7,992 nt of DNA from an uncultured Lachnospiraceae bacterium (GTDB taxonomy: Bacteria; Bacillota; Clostridia; Lachnospirales; Lachnospiraceae), in contig CAJTTU010000131.1 in the NCBI GenBank assembly GCA_910579325.1, forward strand, positions 1 to 7,992. The letters run 5' to 3'. Under the pieces are notes generated by a model. That model saw only the letters and a list, made by a program, of their open reading frames with translations, had not been told where the DNA came from and did not search any database. A program made the position numbers and the translations under genes. Below are positions 1-6,979 of the stretch, in pieces (position 1 is the first letter of the stretch; each line of letters opens with the position of its first letter).

Positions 1-2
1 AC

Positions 3-115
3 AAATCATCCTCCGGAATAATAGTCTGCAAAATTTGCAATAAACAGGTATAATAACAGAATTTCATCAGAAATCATTGCAAAATCATAATACTCTGCAT
101 ATATAATAACAGAAT
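3..115. repeat. Degenerate tandem duplication in AT-rich DNA upstream of glyA
   Basis: Two units share the same ordered blocks. Unit 1 (3-62) has AAATCAT at 3-9, ATAATAGTCTGCA at 18-30 and TATAATAACAGAAT at 49-62. Unit 2 (71-115) has AAATCAT at 71-77, ATAATACTCTGCA at 87-99 (12 of 13 matching) and TATAATAACAGAAT at 102-115 (14 of 14). The main difference is about 16 extra bases in unit 1 between the last two blocks. Those bases include most of an odd-centred palindrome, TGCAAA-A-TTTGCA, at 27-39. Each unit carries a perfect TATAAT (49-54 and 102-107), but neither has a good -35 at normal spacing; the nearest is TTGCAA at 77-82, 19 bases before the second. The order of blocks makes chance unlikely. 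Function is unknown, and duplicated promoter or operator DNA is one possibility. The repeat may extend left of the window. Confidence 0.6.
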
Positions 116-203
116 ATACAAATTCTATCCACCCTATATTGTGTGCATTCTTCAAAATTATTCCCATTTATGAAATATGACGCTATTTCTCCATATAGCC
201 GTT

Positions 204-260
204 AACTTTCCTCCGATTCTGTCATTAGCATCATCAGAAAATATGACGGGATTATAAGTT
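204..260 (+). other. Possible leader RNA stem-loop upstream of glyA
   Basis: The inner stem pairs 217-225 (TTCTGTCAT) with 243-251 (ATGACGGGA). This gives nine pairs, two of them G-U, around a 17-base loop. An outer stem pairs 204-208 with 256-260 across an internal loop. The outer 3' arm shares bases 258-260 with the weak hairpin at 258-276 that precedes the T8 run, so the two folds exclude each other, as in an attenuator. This would matter only if transcription starts upstream, for example at the TATAAT of 102-107. It does not match a leader class I know. Confidence 0.25.
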
Positions 261-285
261 TTAGGATTTACAAAACCTTTTTTTT
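258..285 (+). terminator. Weak terminator-like hairpin followed by T8
   Basis: GTTTT at 258-262 can pair with AAAAC at 272-276 across a 9-base loop, and a run of eight T follows at 278-285. The stem is short and AT-rich, so it would be a poor intrinsic terminator alone. It could end a short transcript from upstream of the window, act as an attenuator in a glyA leader, or be chance in AT-rich DNA. Confidence 0.25.
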
Positions 286-288
286 ACG

Positions 289-318
289 TTATCATATTAT
301 AGCAGTAAAACCTATACT
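289..318 (+). promoter_or_regulatory. Candidate sigma-A promoter for glyA
   Basis: TTATCA at 289-294 (4 of 6 to TTGACA) is followed after 18 bases by TATACT at 313-318 (5 of 6 to TATAAT). Transcription would start near 325 and give an untranslated leader of about 80 bases before the glyA start. It lies just downstream of the T8 run, so such a transcript would bypass any upstream attenuator. The call rests on motif match only. Confidence 0.35.
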
Positions 319-406
319 GATTTTTAACGCTGCCATATAAAAAACAAATATATATTTTAACACACAACCCAGAAAACCAATCTCATCAATCATTCGGAGG
401 AAAACC

Positions 407-1648
407 ATGTACGCATTTGATGAAGTGGCGTCATTCGATCCGGAGCTGGCCCGGTCTATTACGCTGGAGATCGAACGGCAGAACAGCCACATAGAATTGA
501 TCGCATCGGAAAATTTTGTAAGCCGTGCAGTGATGGCGGCCATGGGCAGCCCGCTGACCAATAAATACGCGGAAGGCTATCCGGGAAACCGTTACTACGG
601 CGGCTGCCAGTGCGTGGACATCGCGGAAAACCTGGCCATCGAGCGGGCCAAAGAGCTGTTTGGCTGCGACTATGCCAACGTCCAGCCCCATGCCGGCGCC
701 CAGGCCAATATGGCGGCCTTCTTCGCCATGCTGGAACCGGGAGATAAGGTGATGGGCATGAGCCTGGCCCACGGCGGGCATTTAAGCCACGGAAGCCCGG
801 TAAACCTGTCCGGCAAATATTTTAATATCATTCCTTACGGCGTAAAGGACGACGGCTATATCGACTATGACCAGGTGAGGGACATTGCCTTACAGGCGAA
901 GCCGAGGTTGATCGTGGCCGGCGCCAGCGCCTACCCCAGAAAAATCGACTTTAAAAAGTTCCGGGAAATCGCCGACGAGGCAGGAGCATACCTGATGGTG
1001 GATATGGCCCATATCGCCGGTCTTGTAGCGGCGGGGCAGCACGAAAGTCCGATCCCTTACGCCCATGTCACCACCACCACGACCCACAAAACGCTGCGGG
1101 GACCAAGAGGCGGCATGATTCTTTCAGGCGCCGAGGCCAATGAGCAGTTTAACTTTAACAAGGCTGTCTTCCCCGGCATCCAGGGCGGCCCGCTGATGCA
1201 TGTGATCGCCGCGAAGGCCGTGGCCTTAAAAGAAGCGCTGCTGCCGGAATTTAAAACCTATCAGGCCCAGATCGTGAAAAATTCCAAGGCGCTGGCAAAG
1301 GCGCTGATCGCCAGAGGCTTCGACCTGGTATCCGGCGGAACGGACAATCACCTGATCCTGGTGGATTTGAGAAGCAAGCAGGTAACTGGCAAGGCGGCGG
1401 AAAAGCTGTTAGACCTGGCCAATATCACCTGCAACAAAAACGCCATCCCCAACGACCCGGAAAAGCCTTCGATCACCAGCGGCATCCGTCTGGGCACCGC
1501 CGCCGTTACCACAAGAGGCATGGTGGAAGAAGATATGGACGATATAGCCGAAGCGATCCGTCTGGTCGTAGAAGGCGCCCAGCATAACCAGCGGCAGGCC
1601 TTTAAGCTGGTGGAGCAGCTGACGGAGAAGTATCCGCTGTATGATTAA
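407..1648 (+). CDS. glyA: Serine hydroxymethyltransferase
   Basis: This cytosolic PLP enzyme interconverts serine plus tetrahydrofolate with glycine plus 5,10-methylenetetrahydrofolate, the main entry of one-carbon units. The 413-residue product has normal family length. Lys228 in TTTTHKTLRGPRGG is the PLP Schiff-base lysine (E. coli Lys229). Asp199 and His202 in VDMAHIAGL hold the cofactor ring, and His125 in AHGGHLSHG stacks on it. SHIELIASEN (27-36) and NKYAEGYPGNRYYGG (52-66) are the usual substrate and dimer-interface motifs, and Arg361 in SGIRLGTAAVTTRG binds the substrate carboxylate. No key residue is missing. The start is fixed by GGAGG at 396-400, six bases before ATG. It appears monocistronic: upstream is AT-rich non-coding DNA, and downstream is a terminator shared with the convergent hydratase. 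Confidence 0.97.
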   Translation: MYAFDEVASFDPELARSITLEIERQNSHIELIASENFVSRAVMAAMGSPLTNKYAEGYPGNRYYGGCQCVDIAENLAIERAKELFGCDYANVQPHAGAQANMAAFFAMLEPGDKVMGMSLAHGGHLSHGSPVNLSGKYFNIIPYGVKDDGYIDYDQVRDIALQAKPRLIVAGASAYPRKIDFKKFREIADEAGAYLMVDMAHIAGLVAAGQHESPIPYAHVTTTTTHKTLRGPRGGMILSGAEANEQFNFNKAVFPGIQGGPLMHVIAAKAVALKEALLPEFKTYQAQIVKNSKALAKALIARGFDLVSGGTDNHLILVDLRSKQVTGKAAEKLLDLANITCNKNAIPNDPEKPSITSGIRLGTAAVTTRGMVEEDMDDIAEAIRLVVEGAQHNQRQAFKLVEQLTEKYPLYD

Positions 1649-1764
1649 ACGGGAAATTATTATCCTGTATCTTTGCAAAGTACAGACCAACTTTTTATAG
1701 TTGGATACTCCATAATCCGAAACAATGTGTCCGCAGTATATTTTGCAGATCGGATTTTTACAAT
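1649..1764 (+). other. glyA 3' untranslated region with two small hairpins
   Basis: Two inverted repeats follow the stop codon. A weak one pairs 1649-1654 with 1663-1668 and includes one G-U. A clean one pairs CCAACT (1687-1692) with AGTTGG (1699-1704) over a 6-base loop, and can be extended by 1679-1682 pairing with 1706-1709. Neither is followed by a T run, so they are more likely mRNA 3'-end structure than terminators. CTTTGCAAAG at 1671-1680 is a perfect 10-base palindrome. No coding frame is apparent here. Confidence 0.4.
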
Positions 1765-1809
1765 AAAAGACAGTCAGGACGACATACTATGTTATCCTGG
1801 CTGTCTTTT
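1765..1809. terminator. Rho-independent terminator between convergent genes, probably bidirectional
   Basis: GACAGTCAGGA at 1769-1779 pairs with TCCTGGCTGTC at 1795-1805 (11 pairs, one G-U). The stem extends through AAAA at 1765-1768 with TTTT at 1806-1809. The loop can add ACAT/ATGT (1782-1785 with 1789-1792). The T run serves glyA on the + strand, and the A run serves the hydratase, which ends at 1839 on the - strand, 30 bases away. Confidence 0.85.
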
Positions 1810-1838
1810 CTGATCTGGTTTTCAGTTATATAATCTCT

Positions 1839-4142
1839 TTACTTCTCATCCCTGTAATAATTAATCAAACACCCGGCCAATATAATCTTCCGCTCATCGT
1901 CGGTTAAATCGCCGATCCGCAGCGTAAATTCCTTCAGCCCGTCCTTCACCACATAAGCCTTCACCTGGCTCTGCTTTTCCTGAATAGCCGTCCGGATTCC
2001 GGGAATGAATACAAAATCTTCCAGCCCAAAAGGCAGTCCCTCATCCGACTGTTCCTCATCCAAAAGGAACGGAATCATCCCCCAGTTAATCAAATTGGAA
2101 CGATACCGCTTCGTGGCATACTCCCTGGCAATATTCGCCCAGCCGCCCAGCACCTTCTGGCAGGAGGCGGCCTGCTCCCTGGCGGAGCCGTCGCCCGGCT
2201 TCACCGCGAAGATGGTGCTGCCAATGCCGGTTTCTCTGGCTTTCAGCTCCGGATACGCCGCTTTAATCGTCTCAAACGCCTTCTCCACAGCCTCATTTTT
2301 ATGCATCGGGCAGGCGCCGGTTCGCCGGATCTCCTCCACGCCCCGCATCTCCTTTGCCCGTCCCACATATTCAGGGTCTTTCCTGGACAGTGTAAATTCT
2401 GCCAGCCCCAGCGGATTAGACCGGTAAGAAGAAGTCTCTCCGGAAGGAATCAGCTCGTCGGTAGTAGTCACCGGATCATGAATCACCGATACCACCCGCA
2501 GCAGCAAGTCTTCCGTCAGCCCGGCCATGGAAGGCCAGTCCTTGATATTGGGGCCAAACTGAATCTCCACCTCCGGATGCGCCTCTCCCTTACTGTCGTA
2601 AATTCTGTTTTCATAGATAGTTTTGTCGAAATAGTATTTCGGATTGCCAAAGCTGGTATCCAGGTCGGTAGCCGCCGTCAGGAATCCCCGGTTCGCCGCC
2701 GTGGCCGCTATAGAGCGGGCATCCATCAGTGCAACCGAAGAAATCTGGCCGCTCTGCAGCTTGGAGCCTTCCCGGTTGGGGAAATTCCTGGTGGAATGGC
2801 GGATACTGAACCCGTTATTGGAAGGCGTATCCCCCGCGCCAAAGCAAGGGCCGCAGAACGCGGTCTTCAGCACTGCTCCGGTAGCCAGCAGCTTCGCCGC
2901 CGCGCCGTTTTTAATCAGATCCATATAGATCGGCGTGCTGGCCGGATACACGCTCAGCGTAAACTTGCCGCTGCCGGTACTCTTCCCGTCCAGAATATCC
3001 GCCGCCGCGCAGATATTCTCAAAGCCGCCGCCGGCGCAGCCGGCGATAATGCCCTGCTCCACATACAGGTTCCCGTCCACTACCTTATCCTTCAGGCTGA
3101 ACTCCACCGCATCGCCCAGGCTCACCCTGGCCTTTTTCTCCACATCGTTCAGGATATCGCCCAGATTTGCTTTCAGTTCTTCAATCGTATAAGTATTGCT
3201 GGGATGGAACGGCATGGCGATCATCGGTTTCACCTGATCCAGCTCTACCAGGATCATGCCGTCATAATAAGCCACCTTGCCGGGTTTCAGTTCTTTATAG
3301 GCATCTTCCCTGCCATGAATAGACAGATAATCCTTTACGCTCTCATCCGTCGTCCAGATCGAAGACAGGCAGGTGGTTTCCGTGGTCATCACATCGATGC
3401 CGATCCGGAAGTCCATGCTCAGATTCGCCACGCCGGGACCCACAAATTCCATCACCTTATTGTTCACATAGCCGTTAGCAAACACCGCGCCGATGATGGC
3501 CAGCGCCACATCCTGCGGCCCTACCCCCGGCTCCGGCTTTCCGGTCAGGTAGACGCCCACCACGCCCGGCATATTTACATCATAAGTACGTCCTAAAAGC
3601 TGCTTTGCCAGCTCGCCGCCGCCCTCGCCGATGGCCATGGTGCCAAGGGCGCCGTAACGGGTATGGCTGTCGGAGCCAAGGATCATCTTCCCGCAGCCCG
3701 CCATCATCTCCCGGGCATACTGATGAATGACCGCCTGGTGAGGAGGCACATAAACGCCGCCGTACTTCTGGGCGCAGGTAAGTCCGAACATATGATCGTC
3801 CTCATTGATCGTGCCGCCTACGGCGCACAGGCTGTTGTGACAGTTGGTCAGCACATAGGGAATCGGGAATTTCTGAAGCCCGCTGGCCCTGGCCGTCTGG
3901 ATAATGCCCACATAAGTGATATCATGAGAGATCAGGCAGTCGAACTTCACCTTTAACTTTTCCGGATTCCCCGACGTATTGTGGGCCTGCAAAATCTCAT
4001 ATGCCATCGTAGATTTGGCCGCTTCTTCTTTCGAAGGAATTGCCTGGCCTGTTTTTGAAGAAAGGGCCTCCGCCGCGCCGGGCAGGTCTTCGACAATCTC
4101 ATTGCCAGCCAGATATACGCCGTGTTTTAAAAGTTTTACCAT
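1839..4142 (-). CDS. Aconitase-superfamily hydratase, substrate unknown
   Basis: This 767-residue protein is probably a [4Fe-4S] hydro-lyase. By alignment from memory to mitochondrial aconitase, the cluster cysteines are Cys369 (AGCAGGGFEN), Cys430 and Cys433 (FCGPCFG), with near-identical spacing (61 and 3 against 63 and 3). His140 (VIHQ) and Asp158/His160 (GSDSHT) match His147, Asp165 and His167. Arg452 and Arg457 (TRNFPNREGS) match the substrate arginines, and Ser653 in GDGSAREQAA matches catalytic Ser642. The C-terminal swivel domain (about 555-710) is present, so it is a one-chain enzyme, not a LeuC-like large subunit. Several motifs diverge: AGCAGG replaces GSCTNS, GSAREQ replaces GSSREH, and His73-Asp74 lies near where aconitase has Asp-His. 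It is probably related to proteins annotated only as 'hydratase' (the YbhJ type) rather than housekeeping AcnA or AcnB. AGGAGG at 4150-4155 sits seven bases before the ATG. The gene is 182 bases downstream of the kinase, beyond a likely terminator, so it is probably transcribed separately. Confidence 0.85.
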   Translation of the reverse strand: MVKLLKHGVYLAGNEIVEDLPGAAEALSSKTGQAIPSKEEAAKSTMAYEILQAHNTSGNPEKLKVKFDCLISHDITYVGIIQTARASGLQKFPIPYVLTNCHNSLCAVGGTINEDDHMFGLTCAQKYGGVYVPPHQAVIHQYAREMMAGCGKMILGSDSHTRYGALGTMAIGEGGGELAKQLLGRTYDVNMPGVVGVYLTGKPEPGVGPQDVALAIIGAVFANGYVNNKVMEFVGPGVANLSMDFRIGIDVMTTETTCLSSIWTTDESVKDYLSIHGREDAYKELKPGKVAYYDGMILVELDQVKPMIAMPFHPSNTYTIEELKANLGDILNDVEKKARVSLGDAVEFSLKDKVVDGNLYVEQGIIAGCAGGGFENICAAADILDGKSTGSGKFTLSVYPASTPIYMDLIKNGAAAKLLATGAVLKTAFCGPCFGAGDTPSNNGFSIRHSTRNFPNREGSKLQSGQISSVALMDARSIAATAANRGFLTAATDLDTSFGNPKYYFDKTIYENRIYDSKGEAHPEVEIQFGPNIKDWPSMAGLTEDLLLRVVSVIHDPVTTTDELIPSGETSSYRSNPLGLAEFTLSRKDPEYVGRAKEMRGVEEIRRTGACPMHKNEAVEKAFETIKAAYPELKARETGIGSTIFAVKPGDGSAREQAASCQKVLGGWANIAREYATKRYRSNLINWGMIPFLLDEEQSDEGLPFGLEDFVFIPGIRTAIQEKQSQVKAYVVKDGLKEFTLRIGDLTDDERKIILAGCLINYYRDEK

Positions 4143-4324
4143 TGTAATGCCTCCTGATCATGTAGTTTATCAAAATCTTATAGACTGTAATTTATTCTGT
4201 ATGATAAGATATATTTTTCTGTCCTTAATACTATTTAAGAAGGGAGATCACGCATCTCTTCGTAATCTCCCCCCATTATGAAATAAATCTTTCTATTCGT
4301 CAAGTGCCAATTCTCAACCAAATG
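4143..4324 (-). promoter_or_regulatory. Hydratase upstream region with weak promoter candidate
   Basis: Reading on the - strand after the terminator at 4237-4271, the DNA is AT-rich and ends in the strong AGGAGG of the hydratase. The best -10 is TATAAG (4182-4177), with TTATCA (4207-4202) as a -35 at a long 19-base spacing. AGGACA, about 20 bases further upstream, lacks a well-placed -10. A promoter is expected here because of the terminator, but no single site is convincing. No open frame is seen. Confidence 0.3.
4237..4271 (-). terminator. Probable terminator of the two-component operon
   Basis: On the - strand, GGGAGAT (4271-4265) pairs with ATCTCCC (4248-4242), and the stem continues after one mismatch with three more pairs (4263-4261 with 4252-4250) around an 8-base loop. 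It is followed by TTCTT, a short imperfect T run. It lies about 54 bases past the kinase stop codon. The stem is GC-rich, but the weak T run makes some read-through into the hydratase plausible. Confidence 0.6.
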
Positions 4325-6979
4325 TCAATTGTCCGAATGCACTGTCTGAAACGTCACGCTCACCTTAAACAGATCCCCGTCCAGATACACCTGGAATTCC
4401 CCGCCGTGCAGCTCCGTCAGGTCTTTCGCGATGGACAGCCCCAGTCCGCTTCCCTCGGTGGTCCGGGCCACGTCCCCTCTGATAAACCGCTCCGTCAGCT
4501 CCTGGGCTTCAAAGTTCAGGGGGGAAGCCGAAATATTTTTCATGACAAAGGAGACCGTATTATTATAGGGAACCACCCCGATATATACCCGGGAATCCTT
4601 CATGGCATACTTCAGCGCATTCTGATACAGATTTTCCAAAATTCTCCACACACGTCGGCCGTCAGCATTGATATAAATACTGTTTTCCGGCACCGTTGTC
4701 ACCATCTGCAGCCGGGCTTCCCGGAACCGAACCTGGAACTCCCCGTCGATCTGCTTTACCAGCTGGCAGAAATCGATCTTTTCCAGTTCCAGCGCCACAT
4801 TGCCGGAGCTGGCCTTGGAAGCCTCCACCAGATCCTCGATCAGGTTTTTCAGCCGCTGGGATTTCTGGTCAAGCACATGGATATAATTATTTACCTTCGG
4901 ATCTTGAATATTTTCCCTTTTCAGCAAATCTACATAATTAATAATAGAAGTCAGAGGCGTCTTGATATCGTGAGATACATTGGTAATCAGCTCCGTCTTC
5001 ATCCGCTCGCTTTTGGTTGCCGTGCTGACCGCGGCAGAAAGGCCGTCGCCGATATGGTTAATGCCGTCCGCCAGAATACGGTCGTCGCCGGTCAGCCCTT
5101 CCAGATCGATTTTCTGTTCCAGACGTCCATGACTGATCTGTCCCACCCCGTTCAGCACCTTTTGCCGCTGTACGGCTTTTCTGAAAAGAGCAGTCAAAAC
5201 CGTTCCGTAAAGAATGATCAGAACAAGCGCCGCAGCAATGATTTGAATCAGATACCGCCCTTCTCTGACCGCGCCATACGCCTTTAAGCTGGATATCATC
5301 CACCACATGGCCGGCACATGAATAACAGTCCCGATCACAAAAGCCACGATCAGTCTGGTCACCGGCTTCTGATTTTCGGAAAACAGCCGCAGAGCCTGAT
5401 TCGCCTGATCCCCGGCCACTTTCAGCAGACTGTTATCCGTCAGCTTTCCGACACGCATTCTCCTGACAAAGCTCAGGCCGCCTGTCAATATAATGAAATA
5501 AGTGCCAAGCCAGCCCACAATACGGGAAACAGAGAGTGGATTCCGGCTGCTGTGAATCACCGGCAGCCAGTTCCAGAACAGGACAAGGCCGATCACTACA
5601 AGCAGCGATACTTCCCAGTACCAGAGATCCATGCCGCTTAACGCATATTTTTCTTTTCCGTCCGTCACCACTTTTCCAGTGTTAAAGATCAGCCAGACCA
5701 GAGTCGCCACGGAAAGAATCAACGCGCCGATAAAGGATGCCAGACTGCTGGTAAACAGATTTTTATAGAATGTCTGCTGTTCCCGGTCGATCCCGCCGCT
5801 CAGATCCGGGATCACGGAAACTTTAGCGGTTTCCGGTGCCGAATGAGTCGTATCCTGTGTATCCGCCGATTTTGCCGGATCAGATACATTCGATGATCCG
5901 GACGCATCAGCGCCTGATTCCTGCGCCGCAGCCTCAGACGCTTTCGCGGCCTCTTCGGATTCTTTTATAGCAGCAGCCTGCGCCCTGATGGCTTCTGACA
6001 GCGCCGCTCTGGAATCCGCCCATCCTGCCGTAATCGTGTAAACAGGCTGTGCGCTGATCTTATACATATGCGCCGTATCCGTAATTTCCGGCAGATCATA
6101 GAAACTGTACCCGGGTAAATTGGTATCTACCTCAGAATCAGGCATATTCAATACAAAATATGTGTCAAGCTTCGTATAATCGATAGGCTGCTCATGATTT
6201 GTCACCACCACGCCCGCCGGGCCATCGTCGATATGATAAGCAATTGTGAAAAATAATCCGTTATCCTTCTCCGTAAACTTTTCTTTCAGCTCAAGATACC
6301 GCTCCATCCGCTCATTAAATAAATTGGTGATTCCCACCAGTTTATTCTCATAAGCCACCGGTGCTCCCGGTTTGTCTTTCAAATCAAAGGTCAGATCAAA
6401 AGAACACCAGGTTACCTTCAATAACGTATCCCAGTAATAATCGGCAAACGCATCCCCGGGCGTCTGTTTACGACCGGTGTCATAGGTTCCATATCGTTCC
6501 GTATACTGGATCAGATCGCGGACATAGTATTGAACGCCTTTCTCATCCTGCCCTATGGCGCTTACGACAACCTTATTCAGATCGATTTCGCCATCTCCGT
6601 CTTCAAATGCCCGTACATACCAGGTATATTCGATGGCTTCCTTAATCTGATTATAAAATTCCTCGCGAAAGTCTTCATCGCGATAGGAGATGTCTGCCTG
6701 ACTGCCGGAAGCGGCCTTCGTCTCTTTCTCTGTCTCTGTCTCTTTATTATTCAAAGACTCTGCCTTTGTCAGCGTCTCTCTTTTATTTTCCTTCTCTTTT
6801 TCGGTCTCCTCTGCATTTGCAGGCCCATTTGTCTCCTGGAAAATTTCATAAATACTTCCCCCCGCGCCATCCACAGCATAGATCATTCCGCACAATGTCA
6901 GCGCCAGAAAAATCACCGCTATAATATGTACAGTCGTAAAGACTGTCTTTTTCCCTTTTAAATGTCTGTCTTTTTTCAT
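4325..6979 (-). CDS. Membrane sensor histidine kinase with large novel ectodomain
   Basis: This 884-residue kinase probably senses an extracellular signal and phosphorylates the regulator encoded just upstream. It has six predicted transmembrane helices, at about 13-36, 409-433, 452-474, 487-505, 543-565 and 577-599, with positive cytoplasmic flanks. That leaves residues 37-408 outside and both ends inside. The ectodomain has a Glu/Lys/Thr-rich linker (about 56-90), a Tyr/Trp-containing globular part (about 95-320) and an Ala/Ser/Glu-rich linker (about 325-390). I do not recognise the globular part. A HAMP-like stretch (about 601-655) leads to the HisKA H box, with His670 in SHDIKTPL. The ATPase domain has Asn783/Asn787 (N box) and GSGLGL at 843-848 (G2). 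The G1 box is atypical, with KNIS (about 814-817) in place of DxGxG. The ATG overlaps the regulator's stop (ATGA), and GGAGG lies seven bases upstream inside the regulator gene, indicating coupled translation. The ligand is unknown. Confidence 0.93.
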   Translation of the reverse strand: MKKDRHLKGKKTVFTTVHIIAVIFLALTLCGMIYAVDGAGGSIYEIFQETNGPANAEETEKEKENKRETLTKAESLNNKETETEKETKAASGSQADISYRDEDFREEFYNQIKEAIEYTWYVRAFEDGDGEIDLNKVVVSAIGQDEKGVQYYVRDLIQYTERYGTYDTGRKQTPGDAFADYYWDTLLKVTWCSFDLTFDLKDKPGAPVAYENKLVGITNLFNERMERYLELKEKFTEKDNGLFFTIAYHIDDGPAGVVVTNHEQPIDYTKLDTYFVLNMPDSEVDTNLPGYSFYDLPEITDTAHMYKISAQPVYTITAGWADSRAALSEAIRAQAAAIKESEEAAKASEAAAQESGADASGSSNVSDPAKSADTQDTTHSAPETAKVSVIPDLSGGIDREQQTFYKNLFTSSLASFIGALILSVATLVWLIFNTGKVVTDGKEKYALSGMDLWYWEVSLLVVIGLVLFWNWLPVIHSSRNPLSVSRIVGWLGTYFIILTGGLSFVRRMRVGKLTDNSLLKVAGDQANQALRLFSENQKPVTRLIVAFVIGTVIHVPAMWWMISSLKAYGAVREGRYLIQIIAAALVLIILYGTVLTALFRKAVQRQKVLNGVGQISHGRLEQKIDLEGLTGDDRILADGINHIGDGLSAAVSTATKSERMKTELITNVSHDIKTPLTSIINYVDLLKRENIQDPKVNNYIHVLDQKSQRLKNLIEDLVEASKASSGNVALELEKIDFCQLVKQIDGEFQVRFREARLQMVTTVPENSIYINADGRRVWRILENLYQNALKYAMKDSRVYIGVVPYNNTVSFVMKNISASPLNFEAQELTERFIRGDVARTTEGSGLGLSIAKDLTELHGGEFQVYLDGDLFKVSVTFQTVHSDN
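6721..6744 (-). repeat. Hexanucleotide repeat encoding part of the kinase linker
   Basis: Four TCTCTK units lie in tandem at 6721, 6727, 6733 and 6739 (+ strand reading: T, G, G, T at the last base). On the coding strand they give the alternating Lys/Thr-Glu run within residues 79-86 of the kinase ectodomain linker. The unit is two codons, so gain or loss of copies keeps the frame. Confidence 0.6.

Larger units (their letters stand above)
1..406. other. Intergenic region upstream of glyA, no gene seen
   Basis: This is AT-rich DNA with no open frame that has a convincing ribosome binding site or recognisable protein. A short frame running leftward from 561 to 292 is antisense to the start of glyA and looks like a shadow. 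No tRNA, T-box (no TGGNACCGCG-like anti-terminator bulge) or recognised riboswitch motif was seen. The region holds the duplication at 3-115, two small inverted repeats at 204-276, a T8 run at 278-285, a candidate promoter at 289-318 and the glyA ribosome binding site at 396-400. The 10-mer TCATCAGAAA occurs at 64-73 and 231-240, and AAATATGACG at 173-182 and 239-248. These may be chance in such biased sequence. Confidence 0.7.

Noticed and set aside
3..115. CRISPR-like array at the left edge
   Set aside because: There are only two units, the repeats are degenerate and of unequal length, and no cas gene is present.
1..406. Known riboswitch (glycine, THF) or T-box upstream of glyA
   Set aside because: None of the conserved core motifs of these classes could be found. 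Only weak, unclassified hairpins are present.
292..561. 89-codon leftward frame spanning the glyA start
   Set aside because: It is largely antisense to the glyA N-terminus with no supporting ribosome binding site or recognisable product.
2301..3596. Long + strand open frame (431 codons) inside the hydratase gene
   Set aside because: It is antisense to a clearly recognised enzyme, its translation is rich in Arg, His and Gln without domain character, and it is explained by codon bias of the real gene.
4304..5287. 327-codon + strand open frame opposite the kinase C-terminus
   Set aside because: It is antisense to the HisKA/ATPase coding region, with low-complexity composition and no ribosome binding site of note. 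It is a shadow frame.
6880..6900. Possible lipoprotein lipobox (LTLC at residues 27-30) at the kinase N-terminus
   Set aside because: The residue before Cys is Leu rather than Gly, Ala or Ser, and the helix fits a membrane anchor of a multi-helix kinase.
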